Counted from the first letter of the stretch, positions 15,629 to 25,587 are shown. The stretch: DNA of 64,000 nt from Malaciobacter molluscorum LMG 25693 (GCF_003544935.1 NZ_CP032098.1:2294001-2358000); one strand, 5' to 3'. Numbers and translations are program-made. Notes: generated by a model not told the origin, from the letters alone.

Positions 15629-16837
15629 TTACTCGATGATTTCTGCAACAACTCCAGCACCTACAGTTCTACCACCTTCTCTAATAGCAAACTTAGTACC
15701 TTTTTCTAGAGCAATTGGAGCAACTAATTCAACTGTCATTTCAACATTATCACCTGGCATTACCATTTCAACACCTTCTGGTAAAGTAACTGAACCAGTT
15801 ACGTCTGTTGTTCTTACATAGAATTGTGGTCTATAACCGCTGAAGAATGGAGTATGTCTTCCACCCTCTTCTTTAGAAAGGATATATACCTCTCCTCTGA
15901 ATTTTTTGTGTGGAGTAATTGTTCCTGGTTTAACAAGAACTTGTCCTCTTTCTACATCTTCTTTTTTGATACCTCTTAGTAAAACACCGCAGTTATCACC
16001 AGCTTCACCTTGATCCATTTCTTTTCTAAACATCTCAATACCAGTTACAGTAGTTTTTTGTGTATCTTTAATACCAACGATTTCAATTTCTTCTGCTAAT
16101 TTGATAGTACCTTTTTCGATTCTACCAGTAACAACTGTACCTCTTCCTGGGATAGAGAATACGTCTTCAACAGGCATTAAGAAATCTTGATCAACATCTC
16201 TTGTAGGAGTTGGAATATAATTATCTACTTCGTTCATTAATGCAACGATTTTTTCTCCCCATGGTCCAATATTTCCAGCTTTAGCTTCTTCTAATGCTTG
16301 GAAAGCAGATCCAGCTATAATAGGAGTATCATCACCTGGAAAACCATATTCAGATAATAGTTCTCTAATTTCCATCTCAACTAATTCTAACATTTCTTCT
16401 TTATCTTCTTCGTCTAGTTGATCTTCTTTGTTCATAAATACAACAATGTATGGAACACCAACTTGATTAGATAATAATATATGCTCTCTTGTTTGTGCCA
16501 TTGGTCCATCAGTAGCAGCAATAACTAAGATTGCTCCATCCATTTGTGCAGCACCAGTAATCATATTTTTAACGTAGTCTGCGTGACCTGGACAATCTAC
16601 GTGAGCGTAGTGTCTATTTTCTGTTTCGTACTCGATATGAGAAGTAGCAATAGTAATACCTCTATCTCTTTCTTCTGGAGCATTATCGATTTGATCATAA
16701 TCCATAAGTTTAGCGCTACCTTTAACTGCTAATACTGCAGAAATTGCAGCTGTTAAAGTAGTTTTACCGTGGTCAACGTGACCAATTGTACCAATGTTAA
16801 CATGTGGCTTGCTTCGTTCGAACTTTTCTTTTGCCAT
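15629..16837 (-). CDS. tuf: Elongation factor Tu
   Basis: This 402-residue GTPase delivers aminoacyl-tRNA to the ribosome. It has the P-loop GHVDHGKT (residues 19-26), the switch segment [33 protein letters not shown] and the NKED guanine-recognition motif. Domains 2 and 3 are complete through GRTVGAGVV near the C-terminus. It follows tRNA genes, as in the classic tRNA-tufB operons. Only one copy is in the window. Confidence 0.99.
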   Translation of the reverse strand: MAKEKFERSKPHVNIGTIGHVDHGKTTLTAAISAVLAVKGSAKLMDYDQIDNAPEERDRGITIATSHIEYETENRHYAHVDCPGHADYVKNMITGAAQMDGAILVIAATDGPMAQTREHILLSNQVGVPYIVVFMNKEDQLDEEDKEEMLELVEMEIRELLSEYGFPGDDTPIIAGSAFQALEEAKAGNIGPWGEKIVALMNEVDNYIPTPTRDVDQDFLMPVEDVFSIPGRGTVVTGRIEKGTIKLAEEIEIVGIKDTQKTTVTGIEMFRKEMDQGEAGDNCGVLLRGIKKEDVERGQVLVKPGTITPHKKFRGEVYILSKEEGGRHTPFFSGYRPQFYVRTTDVTGSVTLPEGVEMVMPGDNVEMTVELVAPIALEKGTKFAIREGGRTVGAGVVAEIIE

Positions 16838-16866
16838 TGAAATTCCCCTTAAAGATTTTAAAAATT

Positions 16867-16909
16867 CCCTCTGAGTAGATAAGCCTTTATAGCTTCTCTA
16901 TTCAGAGGG
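16867..16909 (-). promoter_or_regulatory. Hairpin in the tuf leader, proximal
   Basis: CCCTCTGA (16867-16874) and TCAGAGGG (16902-16909) pair around a 27-nt partly structured loop. It lies 30-72 nt upstream of the tuf start, between tuf and the larger hairpin. Confidence 0.5.
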
Positions 16910-16925
16910 TTTAATATTATTATCG

Positions 16926-16980
16926 CATACAGCTTAAGAATTGTACCTAAATTCGCCAAGCAAAATTCTTAAGCTGTATG
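16926..16980 (-). promoter_or_regulatory. Perfect 17-bp stem-loop between tRNA-Gly and tuf
   Basis: CATACAGCTTAAGAATT (16926-16942) and its exact complement (16964-16980) enclose a 21-nt loop. No U-tract follows on either strand, so it is unlikely to be a terminator. A double-stranded RNA processing site that separates the tRNAs from the tuf mRNA is a reasonable inference. Confidence 0.6.
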
Positions 16981-17090
16981 AATTTTAAATTCGTATTATA
17001 TCAAAAAAATTATTACAGGGAGATTACATAAATATCAGAGTTATATACATGTGCTTATAACTCAGCTCCCAGTATCAATAAATAATTAAA

Positions 17091-17167
<77 letters not shown>

Positions 17168-17178
17168 AATCATTTGCG

Positions 17179-17263
17179 TGGTGGTGAGAGAAGGATTTGA
17201 ACCTTCGAAGCCATAGGCGGGAGATTTACAGTCTCCTGGATTTGACCACTCTCCAACCTCACC
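17179..17263 (-). tRNA. tRNA-Tyr (anticodon GUA)
   Basis: This is an 85-nt class II tRNA with a long variable arm. The anticodon loop contains CUGUAAA between GGAGA and UCUCC, the acceptor starts GGUGAGG, and CCA is encoded. Confidence 0.97.
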
Positions 17264-17326
17264 GTTGAAAATTATTAATCTGGTCAAGCGCTGATCTTTT
17301 AAAGACTACGCACGACAATAAAAAAA

Positions 17327-17403
17327 TGGAGCTGGTGAAGGGATTTGAACCCCCGACCTGCTGATTACAAATCAGCTGCTCTAGCCAACTGAGCTACACC
17401 AGC
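17327..17403 (-). tRNA. tRNA-Thr (anticodon UGU)
   Basis: The 77-nt cloverleaf has the acceptor GCUGGUG/CACCAGC, the anticodon loop UUUGUAA and an encoded CCA. It is separated from tRNA-Tyr by a 63-nt spacer. Confidence 0.97.
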
Positions 17404-17416
17404 ATCCTAAATTTAA

Positions 17417-17492
17417 TGGTGGCGCGGGGCAGAATCGAACTGCCGACACAAGGATTTTCAGTCCTTTGCTCTACCGACTGAGCTACCGAGCC
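17417..17492 (-). tRNA. tRNA-Phe (anticodon GAA), with one acceptor mismatch
   Basis: The 76-nt cloverleaf has the anticodon loop CUGAAAA and an encoded CCA. The acceptor 5' strand GGCUCGG faces CCGCGCC, which leaves a U4-C69 mismatch at plus-strand base 17424; the other six pairs are standard. It is the first gene of the tRNA-tuf unit. Confidence 0.93.
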
Positions 17493-17512
17493 ATTTCCTA
17501 AATTGGAGTGAA

Positions 17513-17518
17513 ATTATA
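17513..17518 (-). promoter_or_regulatory. Probable promoter of the tRNA-tuf-ribosomal cluster
   Basis: The minus strand has a consensus -10 TATAAT here, which places the start near 17506, about 14 nt before tRNA-Phe. No strong -35 is seen at the expected place, which overlaps the 3' end of murD. Weak -35 boxes are normal in this phylum. Confidence 0.5.
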
Positions 17519-17530
17519 CACATAACATTA

Positions 17531-18691
17531 TTAATTTAAGCTTAAAGCACTTATTAATTCTTTAAATTCATTACCTCTTTGTGCATATGAAGAGAATTGG
17601 TCTAAAGATGCAGCTGCTGGTGAAAGTATTGCAATAGCGCTTTTATCAAGGTTTACATTAATTTTTTCAACTGCATTTTTAAGATATTTTAAATTGTAAC
17701 ATTTTATATCATATTTATCACATAAAGACTCTAATTTATCACTATTTGTACCAATTGCATAAATATCTACATTGTAATCATTTAAAAACTCAAATAAAGG
17801 AGTTAAATTTGCACCTTTATCATCTCCACCTAATATTAAATGTATTTTTTTACTTTTATATGGAACTAATGCATTAATTGTTGCATCTATGTTAGTTGCT
17901 TTACTATCATTAATCCATAATCTATTATTTTTATCTAATACTTCTTCAATTTTATGTGCATCAACTTTAAAACTATTTATTTTTTCATAATCTATTTCGT
18001 CAAATATAATTTTTTTGGCAGCCATTGCTAAAATTGCATCTAATAAAAAAGGTTCTTTAAATTTAATTTCATTTTTATCAATATTAAACTCTTTACACAA
18101 ATCATCACTATTATTATATGTTATTAGTTTTGCATTAGTTTTATAATTTTCATATTTTTTTGGAACAATTGCAATTTCACCCTCTTTCATAAAATTAAGA
18201 GGTTTTAATTTTGATAATTCATATTCTTTAAAACTATTATGCCAAGTTATATGATCTTCACTTATTGGTAATAAAATATATAAATTAGGTCTTGCTTTAT
18301 TTGTATAATGTAAAGTAAAAGATGAAGTCTCTAAAATCCATATTTTTGAATTTTTATCTAATTTAGAAATTGGTGTACCAATATTGCCTCCACACACACT
18401 CCCATAATCTTCTAATAAGTGTTGAGTCATTTGTGTTGTTGTTGTTTTACCATTTGTTCCACTAATCCAAATAGAAAAAGGCATTGATGAAGAAAAATAA
18501 TCATAATCACTCATTAAATTATTAGCATTTTTAACCATATTATTAAAAGGAGGTATTCCTGGACTTACAATTGTTACTTCATCACTACTTAAATTATATT
18601 CATTAAAATTTTCATCATCATATAATTCTACATCAACCAATGAATCTTTTAACGCTTTTGCTGTTAAACCTTTTCCTAATACTCTAATCAT
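17531..18691 (-). CDS. murD: UDP-N-acetylmuramoylalanine--D-glutamate ligase
   Basis: MurD adds D-glutamate to UDP-MurNAc-L-Ala in the cytoplasm. The ATP-binding loop SGTNGKTTTTQM is present, as are the ligase motifs LILPISEDHITWHNSF and LWINDSKATNIDATINAL, which contain the carbamylated-lysine and UDP-sugar regions. I place the start at 18691 (MIRVLGKG, 386 residues) because it overlaps the mraY stop in a TAATG junction. A frame extending to 18748 exists but would run into mraY. It follows mraY, as expected for a peptidoglycan precursor pair. Confidence 0.95.
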   Translation of the reverse strand: MIRVLGKGLTAKALKDSLVDVELYDDENFNEYNLSSDEVTIVSPGIPPFNNMVKNANNLMSDYDYFSSSMPFSIWISGTNGKTTTTQMTQHLLEDYGSVCGGNIGTPISKLDKNSKIWILETSSFTLHYTNKARPNLYILLPISEDHITWHNSFKEYELSKLKPLNFMKEGEIAIVPKKYENYKTNAKLITYNNSDDLCKEFNIDKNEIKFKEPFLLDAILAMAAKKIIFDEIDYEKINSFKVDAHKIEEVLDKNNRLWINDSKATNIDATINALVPYKSKKIHLILGGDDKGANLTPLFEFLNDYNVDIYAIGTNSDKLESLCDKYDIKCYNLKYLKNAVEKINVNLDKSAIAILSPAAASLDQFSSYAQRGNEFKELISALSLN

Positions 18692-19752
18692 TATCTTACC
18701 TTTAAACTCATCAGTGCAATTAAATTTGTCATAAAAGCAATAATCCAAAACCTAACAATAATCTTATTTTCGTTCCAACCTTTTTTTTCAAAATGATGAT
18801 GAATAGGAGCCATCAAAAAAACTCTTTTTTGTCTTAATTTATATGATCCAACTTGTAATATAACTGATACTGTTTCAAGAACAAATATAAATCCTACTAA
18901 TATAAGTAAAATTTCAGATTTTCCTACAATTGCCATATAACCCATAAAAGCACCTATTGGTAAACTTCCACTATCCCCCATAAATATTTGTGCTGGGTGA
19001 GAATTAAACCATAAAAATGCTATTAAAGATCCAACAAAACATGCGCCAAGAATTGCAAGTTCTCCACTTAATTTAATATTAGGTAATAATAAATATGAAG
19101 ATAATATTGCATGACCACTTATATATATTATAATAGATAAGGTACAAAATGCCATAACTGAAGGTACAGTTGCAAGTCCATCTAAACCATCAGTCAAATT
19201 AACAGCATTAGATGCAGCAACAATAACAATAACCCAAAAAATTGTAATAAAAAAACCTATATCAAATATTGGCAATTTATAAAAAGGAGTATAAAGTTCA
19301 GTAGTATGTCCATAAAAATATAAAACTAACACAACAATCACAGCAGATATAATCTGCAATATTAGTTTCATTCTTGCACTTAAACCTGCATCATTTTTAT
19401 GATTAGCTATTTTAGAAAAATCATCTTTTATTCCAATTAAACTAAATAATGCCAATGTCATTAATCCACCAACCACATAAAAATTATTTAATTTAATTGT
19501 TAGAATAGATGCAACAATAGATGAAAAAACAAATACAACTCCACCCATAGTTGGAGTACCTACTTTTACTTTGTGACTTTCTGGTGCTAATTCATAAATT
19601 GGTTGTGATGCTTTTTTATTTTTAGCCCATATTATAAATTTTGGCATTAAATACATTGTTAAGAAAAATGAAATAAAAAAGCCAATACCTGCACGTACTG
19701 AAATATATTGAAATATATTAATATCAAGGTGTCTATAAAACCAGTAAAACAA
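18691..19752 (-). CDS. mraY: Phospho-N-acetylmuramoyl-pentapeptide transferase
   Basis: This 353-residue polytopic membrane enzyme makes lipid I from UDP-MurNAc-pentapeptide and undecaprenyl phosphate. It has about ten membrane segments and the family motifs GTPTMGG near residue 67, [12 protein letters not shown] near 195, the [11 protein letters not shown] segment and the [13 protein letters not shown] histidine loop. The stop overlaps the murD start. It is transcribed away from gpmI from a shared symmetrical promoter region. Confidence 0.98.
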   Translation of the reverse strand: MFYWFYRHLDINIFQYISVRAGIGFFISFFLTMYLMPKFIIWAKNKKASQPIYELAPESHKVKVGTPTMGGVVFVFSSIVASILTIKLNNFYVVGGLMTLALFSLIGIKDDFSKIANHKNDAGLSARMKLILQIISAVIVVLVLYFYGHTTELYTPFYKLPIFDIGFFITIFWVIVIVAASNAVNLTDGLDGLATVPSVMAFCTLSIIIYISGHAILSSYLLLPNIKLSGELAILGACFVGSLIAFLWFNSHPAQIFMGDSGSLPIGAFMGYMAIVGKSEILLILVGFIFVLETVSVILQVGSYKLRQKRVFLMAPIHHHFEKKGWNENKIIVRFWIIAFMTNLIALMSLKVR

Positions 19753-19770
19753 ATTTAAACCTTAGTTTGG

Positions 19771-19790
19771 ATATAATCGTGCGATTATAT
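19771..19790. promoter_or_regulatory. Symmetrical divergent promoter for mraY and gpmI
   Basis: ATATAATCG (19771-19779) and CGATTATAT (19782-19790) form a perfect palindrome around TG. Each arm has a consensus -10: TATAAT at 19772-19777 on the plus strand (towards gpmI) and at 19784-19789 on the minus strand (towards mraY). The two polymerase sites overlap, so firing should be mutually exclusive. Confidence 0.5.
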
Positions 19791-19847
19791 TATAAATTAC
19801 CAAATATTTAAATAAAATTTTTATTGGAAAACAAAAAGGTTAAAAAA

Positions 19848-21323
19848 ATGGTAGAAAAAACTGTTTTAGTTATAACAGATGGGATAGGATACAATAGCTC
19901 AAGTAATCATAATGCTTTTGCAAATGCAAATACTCCAACATATGATTATTTATTTAAGGAAGTTCCTTATTCATTAATACATACATATGGAAGTTATGTG
20001 GGACTACCTGATGAACAAATGGGAAACAGTGAAGTTGGCCATATGACTATTGGAAGTGGTAGAGTTTTATATCAAGATTTAGTAAAAATAAACCTAGCAA
20101 TAAAAGAAAATACATTAAAAGATAATGAAATACTATTAGATACTGTATCAAAATCAAATAATATTCATCTAATTGGACTAATAAGTGATGGTGGCGTTCA
20201 CTCACATATTAATCATATAATTGCTATGGCAGAAATATGTGAAGCTATGAACAAAAAAGTTTTTATTCATGTAATTACTGATGGAAGAGATGTAGCTCCT
20301 GACAGTGCAAAAAAACATGTTGAAGAACTTATAAAAATTTGTAACAATAAAATAATCATAGCTACAATTAGTGGTAGATATTATGCGATGGATAGAGATA
20401 GTAGATGGGATAGAGTTGAAAAAGCTTATAATACAATAACAAATGCACAAAATAAAACAACTAAAAATATTATTGAATATATTAAAGATTCATATGAAAA
20501 TGATATATATGACGAATTTATTGTACCTATTGCATTTGAAGATTATGAAGGTATAAAAAATAATGATGGTATAATTTTTTGCAATTTTAGAAGTGATAGA
20601 ATGAGAGAACTATCTTCTATTTATGTTGTTGATAATTTTACTGAATTTGAAACTAAAAAACTTCAATTAAATATTGCAACAATGACAGAGTATGATAAAG
20701 CTATTCCTCTTCCTGTTTTATTTCCTAAACAAACACCAAAAAATACCCTTGCTGAAGTAATAGCAAAAAATGAATTATCTCAATTACACACAGCAGAAAC
20801 AGAAAAATATGCTCATGTTACATTTTTCTTTAATGGTGGAGTTGAAGAGCCAGTTGAAAATGAAACTAGAGTTTTAATTCCTTCACCTGATGTTGCTACA
20901 TATGACTTAAAACCAGAAATGAGTGCCCCAGAAGTTGGATACATAGTAAGAAAAGCAATAGATAATGATGAAGATTTTATTGTAGTTAATTTTGCAAATG
21001 GAGATATGGTTGGACATACTGGCAATTACGATGCAGCAATAAAAGCTGTCGAGGCTGTTGATACAGAACTAGGATTGATAATAGAGAAAGTGAAAGAAAA
21101 AGGTTATAATCTTATTCTTACTAGTGATCATGGAAATTGTGAAGAGATGAAAGATGAGAATGGTAAGGTACTAACAAATCATACTGTAGGAGATGTGTAT
21201 TGTTTTGTACTTTCAAAAAAAGTATCTGAAGTAAAAGAAGGTGCATTAAATAACATTGCGCCAACTATATTAAAACTTATGAATATAGAGATTCCTTCAG
21301 AAATGGATGAACCTTTAGTTTAG
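19848..21323 (+). CDS. gpmI: 2,3-bisphosphoglycerate-independent phosphoglycerate mutase
   Basis: This enzyme interconverts 3- and 2-phosphoglycerate in glycolysis and gluconeogenesis. The phosphatase-like metal and serine site is visible: VITDGIG, QMGNSEVGHMTIGSGR (with the phosphorylated Ser), HVITDGRDVAPDS, GRYYAMDRDSRWDR, and the C-terminal TSDHGNCEEM and NGDMVGHTG. I choose the ATG at 19848 (491 residues) because AAAAAGG lies at the right distance. A TTG at 19824 would add eight residues and lacks a better site. An ABC ATPase gene follows after 9 bp. Confidence 0.96.
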   Translation: MVEKTVLVITDGIGYNSSSNHNAFANANTPTYDYLFKEVPYSLIHTYGSYVGLPDEQMGNSEVGHMTIGSGRVLYQDLVKINLAIKENTLKDNEILLDTVSKSNNIHLIGLISDGGVHSHINHIIAMAEICEAMNKKVFIHVITDGRDVAPDSAKKHVEELIKICNNKIIIATISGRYYAMDRDSRWDRVEKAYNTITNAQNKTTKNIIEYIKDSYENDIYDEFIVPIAFEDYEGIKNNDGIIFCNFRSDRMRELSSIYVVDNFTEFETKKLQLNIATMTEYDKAIPLPVLFPKQTPKNTLAEVIAKNELSQLHTAETEKYAHVTFFFNGGVEEPVENETRVLIPSPDVATYDLKPEMSAPEVGYIVRKAIDNDEDFIVVNFANGDMVGHTGNYDAAIKAVEAVDTELGLIIEKVKEKGYNLILTSDHGNCEEMKDENGKVLTNHTVGDVYCFVLSKKVSEVKEGALNNIAPTILKLMNIEIPSEMDEPLV

Positions 21324-21332
21324 TAATATAAT

Positions 21333-22034
21333 ATGTCTAATAGTGTAAAAATAGAAAAAATAAAAATTGATTTAAAAAATGGCAACAATTTAGTTGACAT
21401 AAATTTCAATATTGATACTTCAACTGCTATTATTGGAGAAAGTGGAAGTGGAAAATCTCTAACATTAAAAGCATTATTAGATTTATTACCAAAAGAATTA
21501 GATAAAGTTGTAAATATCAGTTCTAATTTTAATTTAAAAAAAGATCAGGTAGGAATAATTCCTCAAAATCCTTTTACTTCTTTATCACCCATGACAAAAA
21601 TTAAAGATCAATTTTTTTGTAAAAAAGAGAAAAAAAAAGAGATTTTAAATAAAGTAGGTTTAAATTCATGGGTATTAAATAGATTCCCTACACAACTAAG
21701 TGGAGGTCAATTACAAAGAGTTATAATAGCTATTACTTTAAGTAAAGATTTAAAACTTTTATTATTAGATGAACCGACAACAGCATTAGATGAAATTAAT
21801 AAAAATAATATTACTAAATTGATAAAAAATTTAGTAAATGAATTAAATATATTAATTTTATATGTTACTCACGATATTGAATCTATAATTGATGTATGTG
21901 AAAATATTATTATTATAAAAAAAGGTAAAATTATCGAAGAGGGAAAAACTAAAGATATTTTAAATAATCCAAAAAATGATTATACAAAAATATTAATAGA
22001 ATCAAATTTTAAAAATAGAAAATTTAGGGAGTAA
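21333..22034 (+). CDS. Orphan ABC transporter ATPase, peptide/nickel-type
   Basis: This 233-residue nucleotide-binding subunit resembles the OppD/DppD/NikD class but is short. Walker A is GESGSGKS (near residue 36), the signature is LSGGQLQR, Walker B is LLLLDEPTTALD and the switch His is in VTHD. The NPFTSLSPMTKI stretch after the Q-loop (QNPF) is typical of peptide-type subunits. The C-terminal oligopeptide-binding extension of OppD is missing. No permease or binding protein is adjacent; it sits between gpmI and the PBP1A gene, one base from the latter. Its partner must be encoded elsewhere. Confidence 0.8.
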   Translation: MSNSVKIEKIKIDLKNGNNLVDINFNIDTSTAIIGESGSGKSLTLKALLDLLPKELDKVVNISSNFNLKKDQVGIIPQNPFTSLSPMTKIKDQFFCKKEKKKEILNKVGLNSWVLNRFPTQLSGGQLQRVIIAITLSKDLKLLLLDEPTTALDEINKNNITKLIKNLVNELNILILYVTHDIESIIDVCENIIIIKKGKIIEEGKTKDILNNPKNDYTKILIESNFKNRKFRE

Positions 22035-22035
22035 T

Positions 22036-24042
22036 ATGAAATATATACTAGGATTCTTTACTATTATAGCACTAGCAGTTTTAGGATGGTTACTCTATTT
22101 ATACTCAACAATAAGATTTGAGATTGATAAAGTTGTTGATTATAAACCAAGACTAACTACTCAATTTTTTGATAAAAATGGTAAATTAATTGCTAATACA
22201 TTTTCTAAAGAAAATAGACTGTATGTAAAATATGAAAATATTCCACCAAGAGTTATTGAAGCATTAGTAGCAATTGAAGATACCCAATTTTTTGAACACA
22301 ATGGAATAAATCCTGATGCTATAAGTAGAGCTATAATAAAAGATATTAAAGCTGGTTCTTTAGTTGAAGGAGCAAGTACATTAACTCAACAATTAATAAA
22401 AACACTAATATTATCAAGAGAAAAAAAATTAACAAGAAAAATTAAAGAAGCACTATTAGCATTAAGATTAGAGACAATATTATCAAAAGAAGAAATATTA
22501 GAAAGATATTTAAATCAAGTATATTTTGGACATGGTTATTATGGAATAAAAACTGCTGCTCTTGGTTATTTTAAAAAGAATTTATATGAATTAAATCTAA
22601 AAGAGATTGCAATGCTAGTTGGATTACCAAGAGCTCCAAGCTTTTATGATCCAACAAGAAACTTAAATTTTGCTCTTGCTAGGGGTAATCAAGTTATAAA
22701 AAGAATGAATACTCTAGGATGGATAAATAAAAAAGAGTATGAAGAATCTATGAAATATGTTCCAAAAGTTTATGATCAAACATTAACACAAAATAAAGCT
22801 CCATATGTTATTGACTATGTAACAAAAATACTAAGTGAAGATATTAAAGATTTAAAAACAGGTGGTTATAAAATTGACCTTACTGTTGATTTAGATGCAC
22901 AAAAAATAGCAAAAGAAGGTTTAGATTTAGCATACAAAAAGATTTTAAAAAGAGATGATTATTTTCAAAAACTAAATAAAAAAAGAGGTATAGAAAAAGA
23001 ATATGATGAAAATGGAAAGGAATTGGATCCTGATAGATTTATAAAAACACTAAATGGAGCATTAATTTCAATTGAATCAAATAGTGGTAAGATCTTATCA
23101 TTGGTAGGAGGAATTGATTATACGAAATCAAACTTTAATAGAGTAATTCAAAGTAAAAGACAACCAGGTTCTGCATTCAAACCATTTATATATTTAACAG
23201 CACTAGATTTAGGATATTCTCCTGCTTCACAATTAACAGATATAAGTAGAACATACGAATATGAGGCTAAAGATTCAGATGAAAAGAAAAAATGGCAACC
23301 TAAAAATTATAGTGGAAAATACAAAGGATTAATGCCATTAAGAGAAGCATTAGTTCATTCAAGAAACTTAGCAACAATAAATCTTGTTACAGATATAGGA
23401 ATTGATGTAGTATATAATAATCTTCAAAGATTTGGATTTAGTGATAATATGCCATATAACTTATCAATTACATTAGGTTCTTTTGCTATTTCACCAATTG
23501 ATTTATCAGAGGAATATTCAATAATCTCAAATGATGGTATAAAAGTAAAACCTTATATTATAAACTCGATTACAAATAGAAATGGAAGTATAATAAATTT
23601 TGAACCTCAGTCAAAAGTTATAACAGATGAAAATCAAGCATTTTTAATGAAAGATATTCTTCATGATGCAGTAAAAAGAGGTACAGGAAGAATTGCACAA
23701 GTTAAAAATATTGATATTGCAGGAAAAACAGGAACTACAAATAAAAATGTTGATGCATGGTTTTGTGGATTTTCTCCAACTATTCAAACAATTGTATGGT
23801 TTGGAAATGATGATAATAAACCTATGAGAAAAACTGAAACTGGTGGACGTGCTGCTGGTCCAGCATTTGCATATTTTTATAAAAATTATTTAAAAATACA
23901 CCCTGAACTAAAAAGAGAATTTGATGTTCCTTCTGGTGTAAAAAGTGCTATAATTAATGGTAAAAAAGAGTATTATACAAATACTTCAAAATTACCAATT
24001 GATGCATTAAATGTTCCAAAAGAAAACCAAATAGAATTCTAA
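22036..24042 (+). CDS. mrcA: Bifunctional penicillin-binding protein 1A
   Basis: This 668-residue class A PBP has one N-terminal membrane anchor (about residues 3-25), a GT51 glycosyltransferase domain and a transpeptidase domain. The GT51 motifs are EDTQFFEHNGI with catalytic Glu, GASTLTQQL and a KIKEALLALRLE segment. The transpeptidase motifs are SAFK in QPGSAFKP (near 377), SRN (near 437) and KTGTT (near 562). It polymerises and cross-links peptidoglycan at the outer face of the plasma membrane. It starts one base after the ABC ATPase stop and ends at a strong terminator. Confidence 0.96.
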   Translation: MKYILGFFTIIALAVLGWLLYLYSTIRFEIDKVVDYKPRLTTQFFDKNGKLIANTFSKENRLYVKYENIPPRVIEALVAIEDTQFFEHNGINPDAISRAIIKDIKAGSLVEGASTLTQQLIKTLILSREKKLTRKIKEALLALRLETILSKEEILERYLNQVYFGHGYYGIKTAALGYFKKNLYELNLKEIAMLVGLPRAPSFYDPTRNLNFALARGNQVIKRMNTLGWINKKEYEESMKYVPKVYDQTLTQNKAPYVIDYVTKILSEDIKDLKTGGYKIDLTVDLDAQKIAKEGLDLAYKKILKRDDYFQKLNKKRGIEKEYDENGKELDPDRFIKTLNGALISIESNSGKILSLVGGIDYTKSNFNRVIQSKRQPGSAFKPFIYLTALDLGYSPASQLTDISRTYEYEAKDSDEKKKWQPKNYSGKYKGLMPLREALVHSRNLATINLVTDIGIDVVYNNLQRFGFSDNMPYNLSITLGSFAISPIDLSEEYSIISNDGIKVKPYIINSITNRNGSIINFEPQSKVITDENQAFLMKDILHDAVKRGTGRIAQVKNIDIAGKTGTTNKNVDAWFCGFSPTIQTIVWFGNDDNKPMRKTETGGRAAGPAFAYFYKNYLKIHPELKREFDVPSGVKSAIINGKKEYYTNTSKLPIDALNVPKENQIEF

Positions 24043-24067
24043 AAAATAAATATCTTTTATTTAATTA

Positions 24068-24109
24068 TAAAAAAAGGGGCTAAGAGAATAACTCTTAGCC
24101 CCTTTTTTA
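24068..24109. terminator. Strong bidirectional terminator between PBP1A and glnA
   Basis: GGGGCTAAGAG (24076-24086) and CTCTTAGCCCC (24092-24102) form a perfect GC-rich 11-bp stem with a 5-nt loop. An A-run precedes it and a T-run follows, so it serves both converging genes. Confidence 0.92.
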
Positions 24110-24129
24110 TTAGATGTTATATAATTATA

Positions 24130-25557
24130 TTAACAAGAATATGTTGATTTAAATTCAAAAGCAGTTGGTCTAGCTTCATCTGGCCAAACTTGTGTTTCAA
24201 ATTTATAATGTTGATATGTATCAATCATTTCTTGTGAAAATACTGGTTGTAAAAATTCATTATCTCTAATTAATGCTTCTAAAGAACCTCTTAATGTATG
24301 TGGCATTTGAGGAATTTTTCTTTGTCTAATTTCATCTAAAGATAATTCAAATAAATCATCATCCATTGGTCCAATTGGTTCATATTTATTTTTAATACCA
24401 TCTAATCCTGCACATAACATTGCAGCAAATGCTAAATATGGGCATGCAGTTGAATCAGGGAATCTCATTTCAATTCTTGTCGCTTTTTCTCCAGCTCCAT
24501 AAGGAATTCTACAAGAAGCAGATCTATTTTGTGAAGAGTAAGTTAAAATTGAAGGAGCTTCAAATCCAGGAATTAATCTTTTATAAGAATTTGTTGTTGC
24601 ATTTGTAAATGCAGCAACGGCTCTTGCATGTTTAAAAATACCACCAACATAGTGTCTTGCCATTTCACTTAGATTTGCATACTCACCCTCTTTATAGAAT
24701 AAGTTTTTACCATCTTTCCAAATTGATTGGTGAACGTGCATACCATTACCATTATCACCAAATAGAGGTTTTGGCATAAATGTAGCAGATTTTCCATTTA
24801 AATGAGCAACCATTTTAACTACATATTTATATTTTTGTACATTATCAGCAGCTTCTATTAAATCTCCAAATACTATACCAATTTCACCTTGTGCTTGAGC
24901 AACTTCGTGATGTCCTAAAGTAACTTCTAAACCAACTTGTCTTAAAACATGCATCATTTCAGCTCTTAAATCAACCATAGAATCTGTTGGTTGAACAGGG
25001 AAATAACCACCTTTAGTTCTTGGTCTATGTCCAATATTTCCTACTTCGTAATCACTATCATCTGACCAACAACCTTCTTCTGAATCAACTCTATAATGAG
25101 ATTCATTAATTTCATCTTTAATTCTTACATCATCAAAAATAAAGAATTCATTTTCTGGTCCAAAATAAGCAACATCTCCAATTCCTGATTCACTTAAATG
25201 TGTTAATGCTTTTTTAGCAATAGATCTTGGACATTTTTCGTACATTTCACCTTTATAAATATCATATACATCACAAATAACAATAATTGTAACATCCGCA
25301 GTAAAAGGATCTAAAAATGCAGTATCAACATCTGGTTTTAAAAGCATATCTGATTTATTAATTGGTTGCCAAGCATCTACTGATGAACCATCAAAAGGCA
25401 TTCCACTATCTAATTGCTCAGCGCTTACAGCTTCCATTGTATATGTTAAATGATGCCATACACCTTTCATATCAGTAAATCTGAAGTCCACAAATTCTAC
25501 TTCATTTTCTTTACAATAATTAAAAAAATCTTCTATTCCGTTAACAAATTTACCCAT
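24130..25557 (-). CDS. glnA: Glutamine synthetase, type I
   Basis: This 475-residue enzyme forms glutamine from glutamate, ammonia and ATP. Signatures are [11 protein letters not shown], the metal/ATP site [19 protein letters not shown], and [22 protein letters not shown]. The usual type I-beta adenylylation site has the form NLYDLP near residue 397. Here the corresponding C-terminal segment reads [11 protein letters not shown], with no tyrosine, so control by adenylylation looks unlikely. It is monocistronic, with its own promoter and a bidirectional terminator. Confidence 0.97.
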   Translation of the reverse strand: MGKFVNGIEDFFNYCKENEVEFVDFRFTDMKGVWHHLTYTMEAVSAEQLDSGMPFDGSSVDAWQPINKSDMLLKPDVDTAFLDPFTADVTIIVICDVYDIYKGEMYEKCPRSIAKKALTHLSESGIGDVAYFGPENEFFIFDDVRIKDEINESHYRVDSEEGCWSDDSDYEVGNIGHRPRTKGGYFPVQPTDSMVDLRAEMMHVLRQVGLEVTLGHHEVAQAQGEIGIVFGDLIEAADNVQKYKYVVKMVAHLNGKSATFMPKPLFGDNGNGMHVHQSIWKDGKNLFYKEGEYANLSEMARHYVGGIFKHARAVAAFTNATTNSYKRLIPGFEAPSILTYSSQNRSASCRIPYGAGEKATRIEMRFPDSTACPYLAFAAMLCAGLDGIKNKYEPIGPMDDDLFELSLDEIRQRKIPQMPHTLRGSLEALIRDNEFLQPVFSQEMIDTYQHYKFETQVWPDEARPTAFEFKSTYSC

Positions 25558-25587
25558 ATCAATTACTCCTTGAATTTATATTAATGT

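Noticed and set aside
18692-18748. Longer murD start (19 extra residues)
   Set aside because: The extension lies within mraY; the TAATG junction at 18691 and the MIRVLGKG start match the family.
19824-19847. TTG start giving eight extra residues of GpmI
   Set aside because: The ATG at 19848 has a proper AAGG site; the extra residues (MENKKVKK) are not part of the family N-terminus.
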